The notes: generated by a model not told the origin, from the letters alone. A stretch of DNA of 64,000 nucleotides from Rhodococcus antarcticus (GCF_026153295.1 NZ_CP110615.1:1736001-1800000); one strand, 5' to 3'. Shown: positions 32,093 to 41,543, counted from the stretch's first letter. Program-made: numbers and translations.

Positions 32093-32107
32093 GGGACGTT
32101 GGTCGCT
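32093..32107 (+). promoter_or_regulatory. DosR-like box 1 (GGGACGTTGGTCGCT)
   Basis: A 15-mer nearly identical (one mismatch) to the box at 60776-60790. It lies in the divergent gap between the three-helix-bundle gene (about 95 bases from its start) and the cupin gene (about 150 bases). Assigned by eye from the recurring motif. Confidence 0.55.
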
Positions 32108-32119
32108 GCGGCCACCGTG

Positions 32120-32161
32120 GCCCGGCCCGGCCCGGCCCGGCACGGCACGGCACGGCGCGCG
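32120..32161. repeat. Simple GC repeats in the divergent intergenic region
   Basis: Runs of CCCGG/GGCCC followed by GGCAC pentamers (GGCACGGCACGGCAC), five-base tandem units across roughly 40 bases between the two DosR-like boxes 1 and 2. It is prone to slippage and probably has no coding role. Confidence 0.7.
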
Positions 32162-32166
32162 GGTGC

Positions 32167-32181
32167 GGGACGTAGGGCTCT
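32167..32181 (+). promoter_or_regulatory. DosR-like box 2 (GGGACGTAGGGCTCT)
   Basis: Three mismatches to the consensus GGGACCTTGGGCCCT. It ends 74 bases before the cupin GTG, on the side expected for an activator site. A weaker member of the set. Confidence 0.45.
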
Positions 32182-32255
32182 GCCCGTTCCGCCGCGCAGC
32201 GGGCAGGATCGGGTGAGCGGCGCCCACCAGGGGGCCGATCACCGTCGGAGGTCCC

Positions 32256-32588
32256 GTGCAGAAGATGTCGCTCACCGCCCTGTCCCGCAGCCAGCTCGCC
32301 CTGGCCAGGGCCGCCACCAGCGGGCGCAGCGCCCACACCGTGATCGGCGGGCACGAGCACACGCTCCGCCAGACGATGATCGCCCTGGCCGCCGGGCACA
32401 GCCTCGACGAGCACGAGAACCCCGGCGAGGCCACCGTGCACGTCCTGCTCGGTCGCGTGGTGCTGAAGGCGGGACAGGACAGCTGGGAGGGCTCCCCCGG
32501 GGACCTGCTGACCGTCCCCGACGCCCGCCACTCGCTGACCGCGGTGGAGGACTCCACCGTGCTGCTCACCGTGGCCACCCGCTCCTGA
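32256..32588 (+). CDS. Cupin domain protein
   Basis: A 110-residue single-domain cupin. The beta-barrel motifs appear as TMIALAAGHSLDEHENPGEATVHVLLGRVVLKAG and PGDLLTVPDARHSLTAVEDSTVLLTVA, with His/Glu residues in the usual metal-binding positions. The starting sequence MQKMSLTALSRSQLALAR is a helical lead-in. Members of this group often sit with nitrate or hypoxia genes. It converges on narI with seven bases between stops. A box of the DosR-like type lies upstream, so oxygen-dependent expression is likely. Confidence 0.85.
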   Translation: MQKMSLTALSRSQLALARAATSGRSAHTVIGGHEHTLRQTMIALAAGHSLDEHENPGEATVHVLLGRVVLKAGQDSWEGSPGDLLTVPDARHSLTAVEDSTVLLTVATRS

Positions 32589-32595
32589 GCGGGGT

Positions 32596-33348
32596 TCAGC
32601 GGCGCCCGCGTGGGGTCGGGACCTGGACGTGCTCCCAGCCAGGCCGCTCCGCGCGGGCGCCGAGCGCGACGTCCTTGCTGCGGTAGACGACGTAGGGCCG
32701 CCACAGGTAGCCCACCGGAGCGCTGAAGACGTGCACGAGGCGGGTGAAGGGCCACAGCGCGAACAGCGCCAGCGCGGCCAGCCCGTGGGCCTGGAACCCG
32801 ATCGGCGCCGCACCCATGAGCTCGGGGTGCGGCTGGAGCACGAAGATCCCGCGGAACCAGACCGAGACGCCCAGGCGGTAGTCGTAGCCACCGACGAAGG
32901 TGGCCAGCACGGTGTTGGCCAGGCCCAGGGTGATCACCGTGCCGAGCACCAGGTACATCACCTTGTCCATCCGGGTGGTGGCGCTGAACACCGGGCCGAC
33001 GGTGCGGCGGCGGTAGATCAGGATCGCCATGCCCACGATGGTCGCGGCGCCGGCCAGCGCCCCGAGGCTGAGGGCGAGGAAGTGGTACAGCCCCTCGGAG
33101 ACACCGACGGCACTGGTCCAGCTCTCCGGGACGCCGAGGCCGACGACGTGACCGAGGAACACCCCCAGGATGCCGAAGTGGAACAGCGGCGAGCCGAGGC
33201 GCAGCAGCCGGCGCTCGTAGAGCTGCGACGAGCGGGTGGTCCAGCCGAACTTGTCGTAGCGGTAGCGCCAGAGGTGCCCGACGACGAACACCGCCAGGCA
33301 CACGTAGGGCACGACGACCCAGAGGACGACGTCGGTGGTGCTGGTCAT
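32596..33348 (-). CDS. narI: Respiratory nitrate reductase gamma subunit
   Basis: A 250-residue cytochrome b subunit with five transmembrane helices that passes quinol electrons to NarH. Family sequence includes VVPYVCLAVFVVGHLWRYRYDKFGWTTRSSQLYE, GSPLFHFGILGVFLGHVVGL, and FQAHGLAALALFALWPFTRLVHVFSAPVGYLWRPY, which contain the His ligands for two b hemes. ATG 33348 overlaps the end of narJ by four bases. It is the last gene of the narK-GHJI unit. The frame upstream of the ATG is open but unrelated. Confidence 0.95.
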   Translation of the reverse strand: MTSTTDVVLWVVVPYVCLAVFVVGHLWRYRYDKFGWTTRSSQLYERRLLRLGSPLFHFGILGVFLGHVVGLGVPESWTSAVGVSEGLYHFLALSLGALAGAATIVGMAILIYRRRTVGPVFSATTRMDKVMYLVLGTVITLGLANTVLATFVGGYDYRLGVSVWFRGIFVLQPHPELMGAAPIGFQAHGLAALALFALWPFTRLVHVFSAPVGYLWRPYVVYRSKDVALGARAERPGWEHVQVPTPRGRR

Positions 33349-33977
33349 GGCCGGGCTCCTGCCAGGTCGGGGGGTGCGAAGGGCTCGATGCCGACGTCCT
33401 CGCCCGGTGGACCCTCGGCGGCCAGCCGGGCCACCGCGTCGCGCTCGTCCCCGGCCAGCGGCGGCAGGGTCTGGCTGACGGCGGTCAGGGCGAGCGCGTA
33501 GGGGGACCCGCTGTCGCGCAGCGCGATCCGGAGCATCTCCAGGCCGGCCCGGTGCTCGAGCAGCAGCCTGCGGCCCTGCTGCAGGTGGGCGGTGGCGGCG
33601 AACTCGAGGACCACGCACAGGTGGTCGGGCAGCTCGTTGCCGAGGAGCTCGACCTTCCCGCGCCGGAAGGTCTGCTTGAACGCCAGCAGGGCCATCCCCC
33701 GCTTGCGGGTGTCACCGTGGGCGTAGTAGCTCAGGTAGAGGCAGCACCGGCGGCGCAGGTCGAAGGTGGCCACGTAGTCGGCGGCCAGGGTGACCAGCGG
33801 AACCGACCCGAGGTGGTCGAGCAGCGCGTCGAGCTCTCCCCGGTGCGCGGCCGGCACTGTCGACAGCGCCGCGCGCAGCAGCGGGAGGTCGGACACGAGC
33901 CGGGGGTCGGGGTAGTCCAGCGTCCGGGAGGCGACCAGGTAGACCACGGCGGTCGCCTCGGGGTCGAGGGTGCTCAC
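33345..33977 (-). CDS. narJ: Nitrate reductase molybdenum cofactor assembly chaperone
   Basis: A 210-residue dedicated chaperone that holds NarG until the Mo-bisMGD cofactor is inserted; it is not part of the final enzyme. Characteristic segments are VASRTLDYPDPRLVSDLPLLRAAL, RRRCCLYLSYYAHGDTRKRGMALLAFKQTFR and LLGNELPDHLCVVLEFAA. It overlaps narH and narI by four bases each, giving tightly coupled translation. Confidence 0.95.
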   Translation of the reverse strand: MSTLDPEATAVVYLVASRTLDYPDPRLVSDLPLLRAALSTVPAAHRGELDALLDHLGSVPLVTLAADYVATFDLRRRCCLYLSYYAHGDTRKRGMALLAFKQTFRRGKVELLGNELPDHLCVVLEFAATAHLQQGRRLLLEHRAGLEMLRIALRDSGSPYALALTAVSQTLPPLAGDERDAVARLAAEGPPGEDVGIEPFAPPDLAGARP

Positions 33978-35635
33978 GGGCCGGCCGGCGGGTCGGCGGG
34001 GAACATCCCGCTGGGGCGGCCGTTGCCGTCCCAGTTGAGCAGGTTCACCCGGCTGCTCTTGTCGGCCGGGTCGGCGATCGTGTCGGAGGTCTGCCGCTGC
34101 TTGAGGGCGTGGAAGTTCTCCACCGACAGGGCCACGGGGCCGCCGGACCCCTCGCCGAACGGGCCCGACCCGCCCATGCCGGGGCCGCCGTCACGGTCGA
34201 GGCTGCACTCGGTGGCCAGCTCCTCCAGGTTGTGCGCGGTCTCGGCGTGGGCGGGGGGGATGACGTAGCGCTCGTCGTAGGCGGCGATGGCGAGCAGCCG
34301 GTACATCTCGTACATCTGCTCCTCGGTCATCCCCACCGAGGCGGGGATGCCGGGCTGCGGCTCGCGGCCGAGGTTGATGTCGCGCATGTAGCTGCGCATC
34401 GCGGCGAGCTTGCGCAGCACGTCCGAGACGGGCTTCGGGTCGCCGGCGGTGAAGAGCTCGGCGAGGTACTCCACCGGGATGCGCAGCGACTCGATGGCCG
34501 CGAACAGGGTGTCCACCTGCTCGGCGTCGACCCCGGTCTCGGCGACCGCGTCGACCACCGGGGACAGCGGCGGGATGTACCAGACCATCGGCATGGTTCG
34601 GTACTCCGGGTGCAGCGGAAGAGCCACCTGGTAGGTGGTGATGAGCGCCCAGATCGGGGACTTCTGGGCGGCGGTGATCCAGTCGCGCGCGATGCCCGCG
34701 GCCTCGGCCGCAGCGATGACCTCGGGGTCGTTCGGGTCGAGGAACACCGCCCGCTGGGAGGCCAGCAGGTCGGCCTCGTCCTCGACGGAGGCGGCCTCGA
34801 GGACCTTGTCGGCGTCGTAGAGGACCAGCCCGATGTAGCGCAGGCGCCCGACGCACGTCTCGGAGCAGATCGTGGGCGTGCCGACCTCGATGCGGGGGAA
34901 GCAGAACGTGCACTTCTCCGCCTTGCCGGTCTTGTGGTTGAAGAAGATCTTCTTGTAGGGACAGCCGGTGACGCACTTGCGCCAGCCCCGGCACTTGTCC
35001 TGGTCGACCAGGACGATGCCGTCCTCGGTGCGCTTGTAGATCGCCCCCGAGGGACACGACGCGGCGCACGAGGGGTTGAGGCAGTGCTCGCAGATCCGGG
35101 GCAGGTGGAACATGAAGGTCTGCTCGTAGCTGAGGGTGATCTCCTCCGAGACCTTCTTGAGGATGGGGTCGTTCTTGGTGAGCGTCGGCGAGCCCCCCAG
35201 GTCGTCGTCCCAGTTGGCGCTCCACTCGATCTTCATCGGCTCGCCACTGATCAGGGAGTACGGCCGGGCGACGGGCACGTGCTCCTGCAGCGGCGAGCTC
35301 AGCAGGGTGTCGTAGTCGTAGGTCCAGGGCTCGTAGTAGTCGCCGATGCTGGGCATCTTGGGGCTGGAGAAGATCGAGAGCAGGTTCTTCAGCCGGCCCC
35401 CGGCCTTGAGCACGAGCCCCCCGCGGCGGGACAGCGCCCAGCCGCCCTGCCACACCTCCTGGTCCTCGTAGGTGCGGGGGTAGCCCTGGCCGGGCCGGGT
35501 CTCGACGTTGTTCCACCACATGTACTCGGTGCCCGTGCGGTTGGTCCACGCCTGCTTGCACGTCACGCTGCAGGTGTGGCAGCCGATGCACTTGTCCAGG
35601 TTCATCACCATCGCCATCTGCGCCATGACCCTCAT
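33974..35635 (-). CDS. narH: Respiratory nitrate reductase beta subunit
   Basis: A 553-residue iron-sulfur subunit linking NarI to NarG. Four Cys clusters are visible: CIGCHTCSVTCKQAW; CEHCLNPSCAASCPSGAIYKR; CRGWRKCVTGCPYKK, in which Trp replaces one Cys as expected for the [3Fe-4S] centre; and CTFCFPRIEVGTPTICSETC. ATG start MRVMAQMAMVMNLDKCIGC; an in-frame ATG a few codons later is equally possible. It lies 31 bases after narG. All ligands needed for function are present. Confidence 0.97.
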   Translation of the reverse strand: MRVMAQMAMVMNLDKCIGCHTCSVTCKQAWTNRTGTEYMWWNNVETRPGQGYPRTYEDQEVWQGGWALSRRGGLVLKAGGRLKNLLSIFSSPKMPSIGDYYEPWTYDYDTLLSSPLQEHVPVARPYSLISGEPMKIEWSANWDDDLGGSPTLTKNDPILKKVSEEITLSYEQTFMFHLPRICEHCLNPSCAASCPSGAIYKRTEDGIVLVDQDKCRGWRKCVTGCPYKKIFFNHKTGKAEKCTFCFPRIEVGTPTICSETCVGRLRYIGLVLYDADKVLEAASVEDEADLLASQRAVFLDPNDPEVIAAAEAAGIARDWITAAQKSPIWALITTYQVALPLHPEYRTMPMVWYIPPLSPVVDAVAETGVDAEQVDTLFAAIESLRIPVEYLAELFTAGDPKPVSDVLRKLAAMRSYMRDINLGREPQPGIPASVGMTEEQMYEMYRLLAIAAYDERYVIPPAHAETAHNLEELATECSLDRDGGPGMGGSGPFGEGSGGPVALSVENFHALKQRQTSDTIADPADKSSRVNLLNWDGNGRPSGMFPADPPAGP

Positions 35636-35666
35636 CGGAGCACTCCGGACGTCTCGGTCGGCTGCA

Positions 35667-38600
35667 TCAGTACTGAACCTCCTGGGAACGTCGGCGGATG
35701 ACGGTGACCTCGTCGCGCTGGTTGCCGGTGGGGCCGAGGTAGTTGAAGGCGAAGGACAGCTGGGCGTAGCCCCCGACGAGGTGGGTGGGCTTCACCAGCA
35801 GCCGGGTCACCGCGTTGTGGGTACCGCCGCGCTTGCCGCTGGTCTCGCTGCGCGGAACGTCGATCACCCGGTCCTGTGCGTGGTACATGTACACCGTCCC
35901 GGCCGGCATCCTCGTCGAGACCACGGCGCGGGCGACGACGACGCCGTTGCGGTTGACCGCCTCGATCCAGTCGTTGTCGCTGATCCCCAGCGACTCCGCG
36001 TCCGGCGTGCTCATCCAGATGTTCGGACCCCCGCGGGACAGGCTGAGCATGAGCAGGTTGTCCTGGTACTCGGAGTGGATGGACCACTTGGAGTGCGGCG
36101 TCAGGTAGCGGACGGTGAGCTCGGCGGCGCCCCCCTCGCCCAGGCGCGGCTCCCCGAACAGCCGGTGCATGTCCAGCGGGGGACGGAAGATGGGCAACCC
36201 CTCCCCGAGCTCGTGCACCCAGTCGTGGTCGAGGAAGAAGTGCATGCGCCCGGTGAGGGTGTGCCAGGGCTTGAGGCGCTCGGTGTTGATGGTGAACGGG
36301 GAGTAGCGGCGCCCGCCGTGCTCGCTGCCCGACCACTCCGGCGAGGTGAGCACCGGCACCGGGCGGGACTGGGTGTCGGCGAAGGTGATCCGTCGCCCCT
36401 CGTTGTCGGCGGCGAGGTCGGCCAGGGTCACCCCAGTGCGCTCCTCCAGGGCACGGAAGCCCTGGGTGCCCAGGCGGCCGTTGGTGGTCCCGGACAGGGT
36501 GAGGATGGCCTCGCACACGTCGGTGTCCCTGGCCAGGGAGGGGCGCCCAGCACCGGGCCCACCGTGCACGGTGCCGTTCGCGTGGCGCAGCAGCTCCACC
36601 TCCGGCTCCGGGTGGTACGTGACGCCCTTGGTGGTCATGCCCAGGGTCTCCACGAGCGGGCCCAGTGCGGTCATCTTCGCCGCGACGGCTCCGTAGTCGC
36701 GCTCGACCACTACGATCTTCGGCATGGTCACCCCGGGGACGGGTTCGCACTCCCCGGAGCGCCAGTCGCGCACGACGCCGCCCGGGGTGGCGAGCTCGTC
36801 GGGGGTGTCGTGCAGCAGGGGAACGGCCACCACGTCGCGCCGGGTGCCCAGGCGCTTCGCGGCCATGGTGGAGAACACCTCGGCCAGGCTGGTGAAGGCG
36901 TCGAAGTCGGTGCGGGTCTGCCACGGTGGTGCGATCGCCGGGTTGAAGGCGTGCACGAAGGGGTGCATGTCGGTGCTGGAGAGGTCGTGCTTCTCGTACC
37001 AGGTGGCCGCGGGCAGCACGATGTCGGAGAACAGGGTCGTGCTGGTCATCCGGAAGTCCAGCGACAGCAGCAGCTCCAGCTTCCCGCTGGGTGCCTCGTC
37101 CCGCCAGCGCACGTGCTTCGGCCGCAGCTCCGGGGGTGTCTGCTGCGCGCGCAGCGAGCTGTCGGCGCCGAGCAGGTGCTTCAGGAAGTACTCGTTGCCC
37201 TTGGCGGAGGAGCCGATCAGGTTCGACCGCCACACGGTGAGGATCGTGGGGGCGTTGCCGGGGCCGTCGGGGTCCTCCGCGGCGAAGTGCAGGCGGTCGG
37301 CCCGCAGCTCGGCCACGACGTGCTCGGCGGCGCTCACGCCCGCACGGTCGGCCTCGTCGGCGAGGTCGAGGGGGTTGCGGTCGAAGGTGGGGTAGGACGG
37401 CATCCACCCCAGCCGGGCGGACTGCGCGATGAGATCGGCGGTGGAGAGCCCGGCGAACCGGCCGGTGGCCAGTGGCGAGGACAGCACGTCGGCCTGGAAC
37501 CCGTCGTAGCGCCACTGCGCCGTGTGCAGGTAGAAGAACGCCGTGGCGATCATCTGACGGGGCGGCCGCGACCAGTCCAGCGCGTTCGCGACCTGGTTGT
37601 AGCCGGTCAGCGGGCGGACCTTCTCCTGGCCGACGTAGTGCGCCCACCCGCCGCCGTTGCGGCCCTGGCACCCGGTCAGCGTGGTCAGGGTGAGGAACGC
37701 CCGGTAGATGGTGTCGGAGTGGAACCAGTGGTTGGTGCCGGCGCCCATGAGGATCATCGATCGGCCGCCGGACTCCTCGGCGTTGCGCGCGAACTCGCGG
37801 GCGATCTTGGCGCACGTCGCCGCCGGCACCGAGGTGATGCCCTCCTGCCACGCCGGCGTGTACGGCTCGTCGTCGTCGTAGCCGGTGGGCCACTGCCCGG
37901 GCAGCCCGTCGCGGGACACCCCGTACTGGGCCAGGAGCAGGTCGAAGACGGTGGTCACGAGGTGGCCACCGACCTCCCGGACCGGGACCCCGCGGTGCAG
38001 CACCGCCCCGGTGCCGTCGGCGGCGTCGAAGCGGGGCAGGTCCACCGTCGCGGTGGCGCAGCCGGCGGCGTGCACGGTGAGCAGGGGCTCGACGTCGCCC
38101 AGGTCGAGGTTCCAGCGGCCCTTGCCGGCCTCGCCGAAGCGGAAGCCGAGCGAGCCGTTGGGCACCACCGGTGTCCCGTCGGCGTCGAGCAGGACGGTCT
38201 TGGCCCCCGACCCCTCGGAGGTGTCCCCCAGGTCGGCGGCCGTGAGGAACTTGCCCGGCACGTGGGCACCGTCGCGCTCGGTCAGGGTGACCAGGAAGGG
38301 CAGGTCCGTGTACCGGGTGACGTAGTCGTGGAAGGGCGCCGTCGTCGTGTCGACGAAGAACTCCTTGAGGATGACGTGGCCCATGGCCATCGCCAGCGCC
38401 CCGTCGGTGCCCGGGTGCGGGGCGAGCCACTCGTCGGCGAACTTCGTGTTGTCGGCGTAGTCCGGGGACACGACGACCACCTTCTGGCCGCGGTAGCGGG
38501 CCTCGGTCATGAAGTGCGCGTCCGGGGTGCGGGTCACCGGCACGTTGGAGCCCCACATGACCAGGTAGGCGGCGTCCCACCAGTCGGCGGACTCGGGCAC

Positions 38601-39380
38601 GTCGGTCTGGTCGCCGAACACCTGGGGGGAGGCGACGGGCAGGTCGGCGTACCAGTCGTAGAAGCTCAGCATCGTGGCGCCGATGAGCGCGTGGAACCGG
38701 GCGCCGGTCGCCTGGGAGACCATCGACATGGCGGGGATCGGCGAGAAGCCGGCGATGCGGTCGGGGCCCTCGGTCTCGATGGTGTGCACGTGGGCGGCGG
38801 CGATCATCTCCAGCGCCTCGTCCCAGCTCGCCCGGACCAGACCACCCTTGCCCCGGGCGGACTTGTACGCGCTCGCGCGCACCGGGTCGGAGACGATCTC
38901 GGCCCACGCGTCCACCGGGTCGCCCAGCCGGGCCCGGGCCTCCCGGTACATGTCCAGCAGCACCCCGCGCACGTAGGGGTATCGGACCCGGGTGGGTGAG
39001 TAGGTGTACCAGGAGAACGCCGCCCCGCGGGGGCAGCCCCGGGGCTCGTACTCGGGACGGTCGGGGCCGATGGAGGGGTAGTCGGTCTGCTGCGCCTCCC
39101 AGGTGATGATCCCGTCCTTGACGTAGACCTTCCACGAGCACGAGCCGGTGCAGTTCACCCCGTGCGTGGAGCGCACCACCTTGTCGTGCGCCCACCGGTC
39201 CCGGTAGAACGTGTCCGCCCCACGACCACCGATCTGGTGCAGCGTGCGCAGGTCCTCGGCGACCTTCAACGGCTGGAAGTACCGGCGGGCCTTCAGCAGT
39301 GCCTCCACGGCGGCGCTGTTCACGTGCGGTCCCGGGACGGGCGCCGGGGCGGGGGTGCGGCGGGCTCGGCGCAGGCTCAC
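35667..39380 (-). CDS. narG: Respiratory nitrate reductase alpha subunit
   Basis: A 1237-residue catalytic subunit, the expected length, reducing nitrate to nitrite at a Mo-bisMGD centre on the cytoplasmic face. The N-terminal HGVNCTGSCSWKVYVKDG provides the His/Cys ligands of the FS0 [4Fe-4S] cluster, and EPRGCPRGAAFSWY follows. MWGSNVPVTRTPDAHFM, GAGTNHWFHSDTIYR and GCQGRNGGGWAHYVGQEK belong to the cofactor-binding domains. I choose GTG 39380 (VSLRRARRTPAP) because it overlaps the narK stop; a GTG about 20 codons later is an alternative. No break is seen. Confidence 0.97.
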   Translation of the reverse strand: MSLRRARRTPAPAPVPGPHVNSAAVEALLKARRYFQPLKVAEDLRTLHQIGGRGADTFYRDRWAHDKVVRSTHGVNCTGSCSWKVYVKDGIITWEAQQTDYPSIGPDRPEYEPRGCPRGAAFSWYTYSPTRVRYPYVRGVLLDMYREARARLGDPVDAWAEIVSDPVRASAYKSARGKGGLVRASWDEALEMIAAAHVHTIETEGPDRIAGFSPIPAMSMVSQATGARFHALIGATMLSFYDWYADLPVASPQVFGDQTDVPESADWWDAAYLVMWGSNVPVTRTPDAHFMTEARYRGQKVVVVSPDYADNTKFADEWLAPHPGTDGALAMAMGHVILKEFFVDTTTAPFHDYVTRYTDLPFLVTLTERDGAHVPGKFLTAADLGDTSEGSGAKTVLLDADGTPVVPNGSLGFRFGEAGKGRWNLDLGDVEPLLTVHAAGCATATVDLPRFDAADGTGAVLHRGVPVREVGGHLVTTVFDLLLAQYGVSRDGLPGQWPTGYDDDEPYTPAWQEGITSVPAATCAKIAREFARNAEESGGRSMILMGAGTNHWFHSDTIYRAFLTLTTLTGCQGRNGGGWAHYVGQEKVRPLTGYNQVANALDWSRPPRQMIATAFFYLHTAQWRYDGFQADVLSSPLATGRFAGLSTADLIAQSARLGWMPSYPTFDRNPLDLADEADRAGVSAAEHVVAELRADRLHFAAEDPDGPGNAPTILTVWRSNLIGSSAKGNEYFLKHLLGADSSLRAQQTPPELRPKHVRWRDEAPSGKLELLLSLDFRMTSTTLFSDIVLPAATWYEKHDLSSTDMHPFVHAFNPAIAPPWQTRTDFDAFTSLAEVFSTMAAKRLGTRRDVVAVPLLHDTPDELATPGGVVRDWRSGECEPVPGVTMPKIVVVERDYGAVAAKMTALGPLVETLGMTTKGVTYHPEPEVELLRHANGTVHGGPGAGRPSLARDTDVCEAILTLSGTTNGRLGTQGFRALEERTGVTLADLAADNEGRRITFADTQSRPVPVLTSPEWSGSEHGGRRYSPFTINTERLKPWHTLTGRMHFFLDHDWVHELGEGLPIFRPPLDMHRLFGEPRLGEGGAAELTVRYLTPHSKWSIHSEYQDNLLMLSLSRGGPNIWMSTPDAESLGISDNDWIEAVNRNGVVVARAVVSTRMPAGTVYMYHAQDRVIDVPRSETSGKRGGTHNAVTRLLVKPTHLVGGYAQLSFAFNYLGPTGNQRDEVTVIRRRSQEVQY

Positions 39381-40630
39381 GCAGGACTCTCTTCCGTGGT
39401 CGGGGCGGAGGGGGACGCGTGGGCTGCGGCGGTGCGCCGCACCGGTCCCCAGGTGAGCACCGCGGCGGCGACGGCCACCGCGACGAGGAGGAGGAACCCC
39501 ACGGTGTAGCTGGCGAACGCGCCGTAGAGCAGGCCCATCACCAGCGGGGGGACGAAGCCGCCGAGACCGCCTGCGGCGCCCACGATCCCGGTGACAGCAC
39601 CCACCTGGGGTGCGGGCACCACGGCCGCGACCAGGGCGAAGCACGCCCCCGACGCCGCGCCCAGCCCCGCGGCGAGACCGAGGAAGCCGATCGTGCCCAC
39701 CGGTAGCAGCGGCAGCTCGAGGGCCGCCACCAGCGCGAACACGGCCGTGGTCGCGAAGGAGGCGGTGAGCACCCGCACCGGCCCGACCTTGTCCGAGAGC
39801 CACCCCCCCACCGGCCGCGCCACCACCGCCAGCACCACGAACCCCGCGGTGCGGACCGCCGCGTCACCGATCGAGAGATCGTAGACGTTGCGGAGGTAGG
39901 TGGGCAGGTACACGCTGAACGCGACGAACCCGCCGAACCCGACCGCGTAGAGCAGGGACAGCTGCACCGTCGACGGCAGCCGCACCGTGGCGACCGTGCG
40001 GGCCACGAACGAGCCGTCGGCACGGACACGGTCGGCCGGCGACCGGATCAGTGCGGCCGAGACGACGGCGAACACCGCGAGCAGGACCGCGACCAGGACG
40101 AAGGGGGCGCTGCGGCCGAGGTGGTCGGCCAGCCGGACCGTGGTGAAGGCCGAGATCGCCGTCCCACCCATGCCGACACCGAAGACGCCCAGGGCCGCGC
40201 CGCGGCGGGCCGGGGGGAACCACGAGTTCACCATCGGCACACCGACCGCGAAGGCCGTGCCGCCGATGCCGAGGAAGAAGCCACCGACCAGCAGCCGTGC
40301 GTACGAGGATCCGGCGAGGCCGACGAACAGCACCGGGAGCACGGTCAGCGCGGTGACGACGGTGAACAGCACCCGCGGGCCGTACCGGTCGGTCAGCGCG
40401 CCCACCGGGATCCGGCCCAGCGAACCCACGACGACGGGGACGGCCACCAGCAGCGCCTGCTGGAACGACGTCAGCCGCAGCTCGCTCCCGAAGGTGGGTC
40501 CCAGCGGGCTGATCAGCGCCCACGCCCAGAAGTTGATGCCGAAGCCGACCGTGGCCAGGACGAGCATGCGGTTCGCGGACGTCGGCGTCGTGACCGGGCT
40601 GGGCGGGCGGGGACGGTCGTCGACGTGCAT
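39377..40630 (-). CDS. narK: Nitrate/nitrite transporter, MFS family
   Basis: A 417-residue twelve-helix transporter. NMLVLATVGFGINFWAWALISPLGPTF-type N-terminus, SLGRIPVGALTDRYGPRVLF, GIGGTAFAVGVPMVNSWFPPARRGAALGVFGVGMGGTAIS (nitrate signature) and GGWLSDKVGPVRVL identify the NarK group. ATG 40630 is preceded by AAGGG. It overlaps narG by four bases and so leads the operon narK-narG-narH-narJ-narI, bringing nitrate in or exchanging it for nitrite. The upstream 250 bases hold DosR-like box 3 and a weaker copy near 40740-40754. Confidence 0.95.
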   Translation of the reverse strand: MHVDDRPRPPSPVTTPTSANRMLVLATVGFGINFWAWALISPLGPTFGSELRLTSFQQALLVAVPVVVGSLGRIPVGALTDRYGPRVLFTVVTALTVLPVLFVGLAGSSYARLLVGGFFLGIGGTAFAVGVPMVNSWFPPARRGAALGVFGVGMGGTAISAFTTVRLADHLGRSAPFVLVAVLLAVFAVVSAALIRSPADRVRADGSFVARTVATVRLPSTVQLSLLYAVGFGGFVAFSVYLPTYLRNVYDLSIGDAAVRTAGFVVLAVVARPVGGWLSDKVGPVRVLTASFATTAVFALVAALELPLLPVGTIGFLGLAAGLGAASGACFALVAAVVPAPQVGAVTGIVGAAGGLGGFVPPLVMGLLYGAFASYTVGFLLLVAVAVAAAVLTWGPVRRTAAAHASPSAPTTEESPA

Positions 40631-40826
40631 GGGGCCCTTCGGTGCGGTGTCGCAGCGCGCGTCGTCCGGGGTCGGGGACGACGGCCCCCACGTCGAGAAG
40701 CAGTCCCGACCACCCTCGGGCAGCCGCGGTCGGGGCGACAGTGCCGTTGGTCCCTGGCGGGAACACGAGCGGTGTGCCCGGTCTGTCGAGCGCGGGCGGC
40801 GGACGGACCGGCCGGCACTGCGCAGG

Positions 40827-40841
40827 GGGACCTTGGGCCCT
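40827..40841 (+). promoter_or_regulatory. DosR-like box 3 (GGGACCTTGGGCCCT)
   Basis: Best copy of the recurring motif and identical to box 9 at 53194-53208. It ends 35 bases before the ATG of the truncated BON gene, exactly the spacing seen for the intact BON gene at 53159. It also faces narK about 200 bases away; a weaker match (GGGACCAACGGCACT on the minus strand, 40740-40754) is closer to narK. Confidence 0.65.
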
Positions 40842-40875
40842 GCCCGCACGGGCTGCGCGCGACCACGCTGGCGCC

Positions 40876-41073
40876 ATGACCTCGACCACGCGCCGCACCG
40901 ACGCCGAGCCGAGGCCCGCCGTGACCCAGGAGCTCGACCGGGTGTCCGACCTCGACGCGAACCACGTGGGCGTCTCGGTGACCGACAGGGCCGACACCGT
41001 CTCCGCCGAGGTGGGGACCCACCCGGAGAAGGGGCTGGTCGGTGACCGGCCCGGGTGGGGCAGCACGGCATGA
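40876..41073 (+). pseudogene. Truncated BON-domain gene, paralogue of 52476-53159
   Basis: A 65-residue open frame whose first 50 residues match the start of the intact BON protein: VSDLDANHVGV against [11 protein letters not shown], and SAEVGTHPEKGLV against [13 protein letters not shown]. After HPEKGLV the homology stops and the frame ends in GDRPGWGSTA. The intact paralogue continues for three BON repeats (227 residues). The promoter box and its 35-base spacing are also shared, so this is a duplicated and then truncated copy. It may still be translated, since its stop overlaps the next start (ATGA). Confidence 0.75.
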
Positions 41074-41483
41074 GCGACCAGGCCCGCGCCGGGGAGCCCG
41101 AGGAGAGGTCGGACGCCGCGCGGGTGCTCCGGCAGGCGGCGGACGAGCGCACCCTGCACGAGGCCCTGGGGCTCGTGAGCGCCCTGGAGCACACCACCGC
41201 CGCCCGCGCGAGCGCGAGCCTGCGGGCCGTCGGCCTGTCCACCGGGCACACACCGCTCTGCGTGGCCCGCGAGCTGCTGCACCTGGTCTTCCCCGCGTCC
41301 CACCCGCTCCTGCCCGCCGCCCACGCCACCGGGTCGGCGACGCTCACCGAGGCGGTCCAGCGGCGCTGGCGGTGGCCGCTGCACCAGCTCCGCAGCCCCG
41401 ACCCGACCGCCGGCCCCCGCGTGTGGGACCGCGTCCGCACCCCCGGCGCCGTGGTCGCGAGCCCGCACCCCCGGCTGAACTGA
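41070..41483 (+). CDS. Hypothetical helical protein in the dormancy island
   Basis: A 137-residue soluble, mostly helical protein: VLRQAADERTLHEALGLVSALEHTTAARASASLRAVGLSTG, then LLHLVFPASHPLLPAAHATG and AVQRRWRWPLHQL. I do not recognise a family. ATG 41070 overlaps the stop of the BON remnant. It is preceded by the shared box-3 promoter, so hypoxic co-expression is expected. A short 15-base tandem repeat (CCCGTGAACC-type, about 41490-41525) follows it. Confidence 0.55.
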   Translation: MSDQARAGEPEERSDAARVLRQAADERTLHEALGLVSALEHTTAARASASLRAVGLSTGHTPLCVARELLHLVFPASHPLLPAAHATGSATLTEAVQRRWRWPLHQLRSPDPTAGPRVWDRVRTPGAVVASPHPRLN

Positions 41484-41543
41484 CGCCCGCCCGTGAACCC
41501 CCTGCCCGTGAACCTCCTGCCCGTGACCCCAAGGAGAAGAACC

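Noticed and set aside
35508-38999. An 1163-codon open frame opposite narG/narH
   Set aside because: It is the GC-driven shadow of the nar genes, low in hydrophobic residues and rich in Gly/Val/Arg/His, with no family resemblance.
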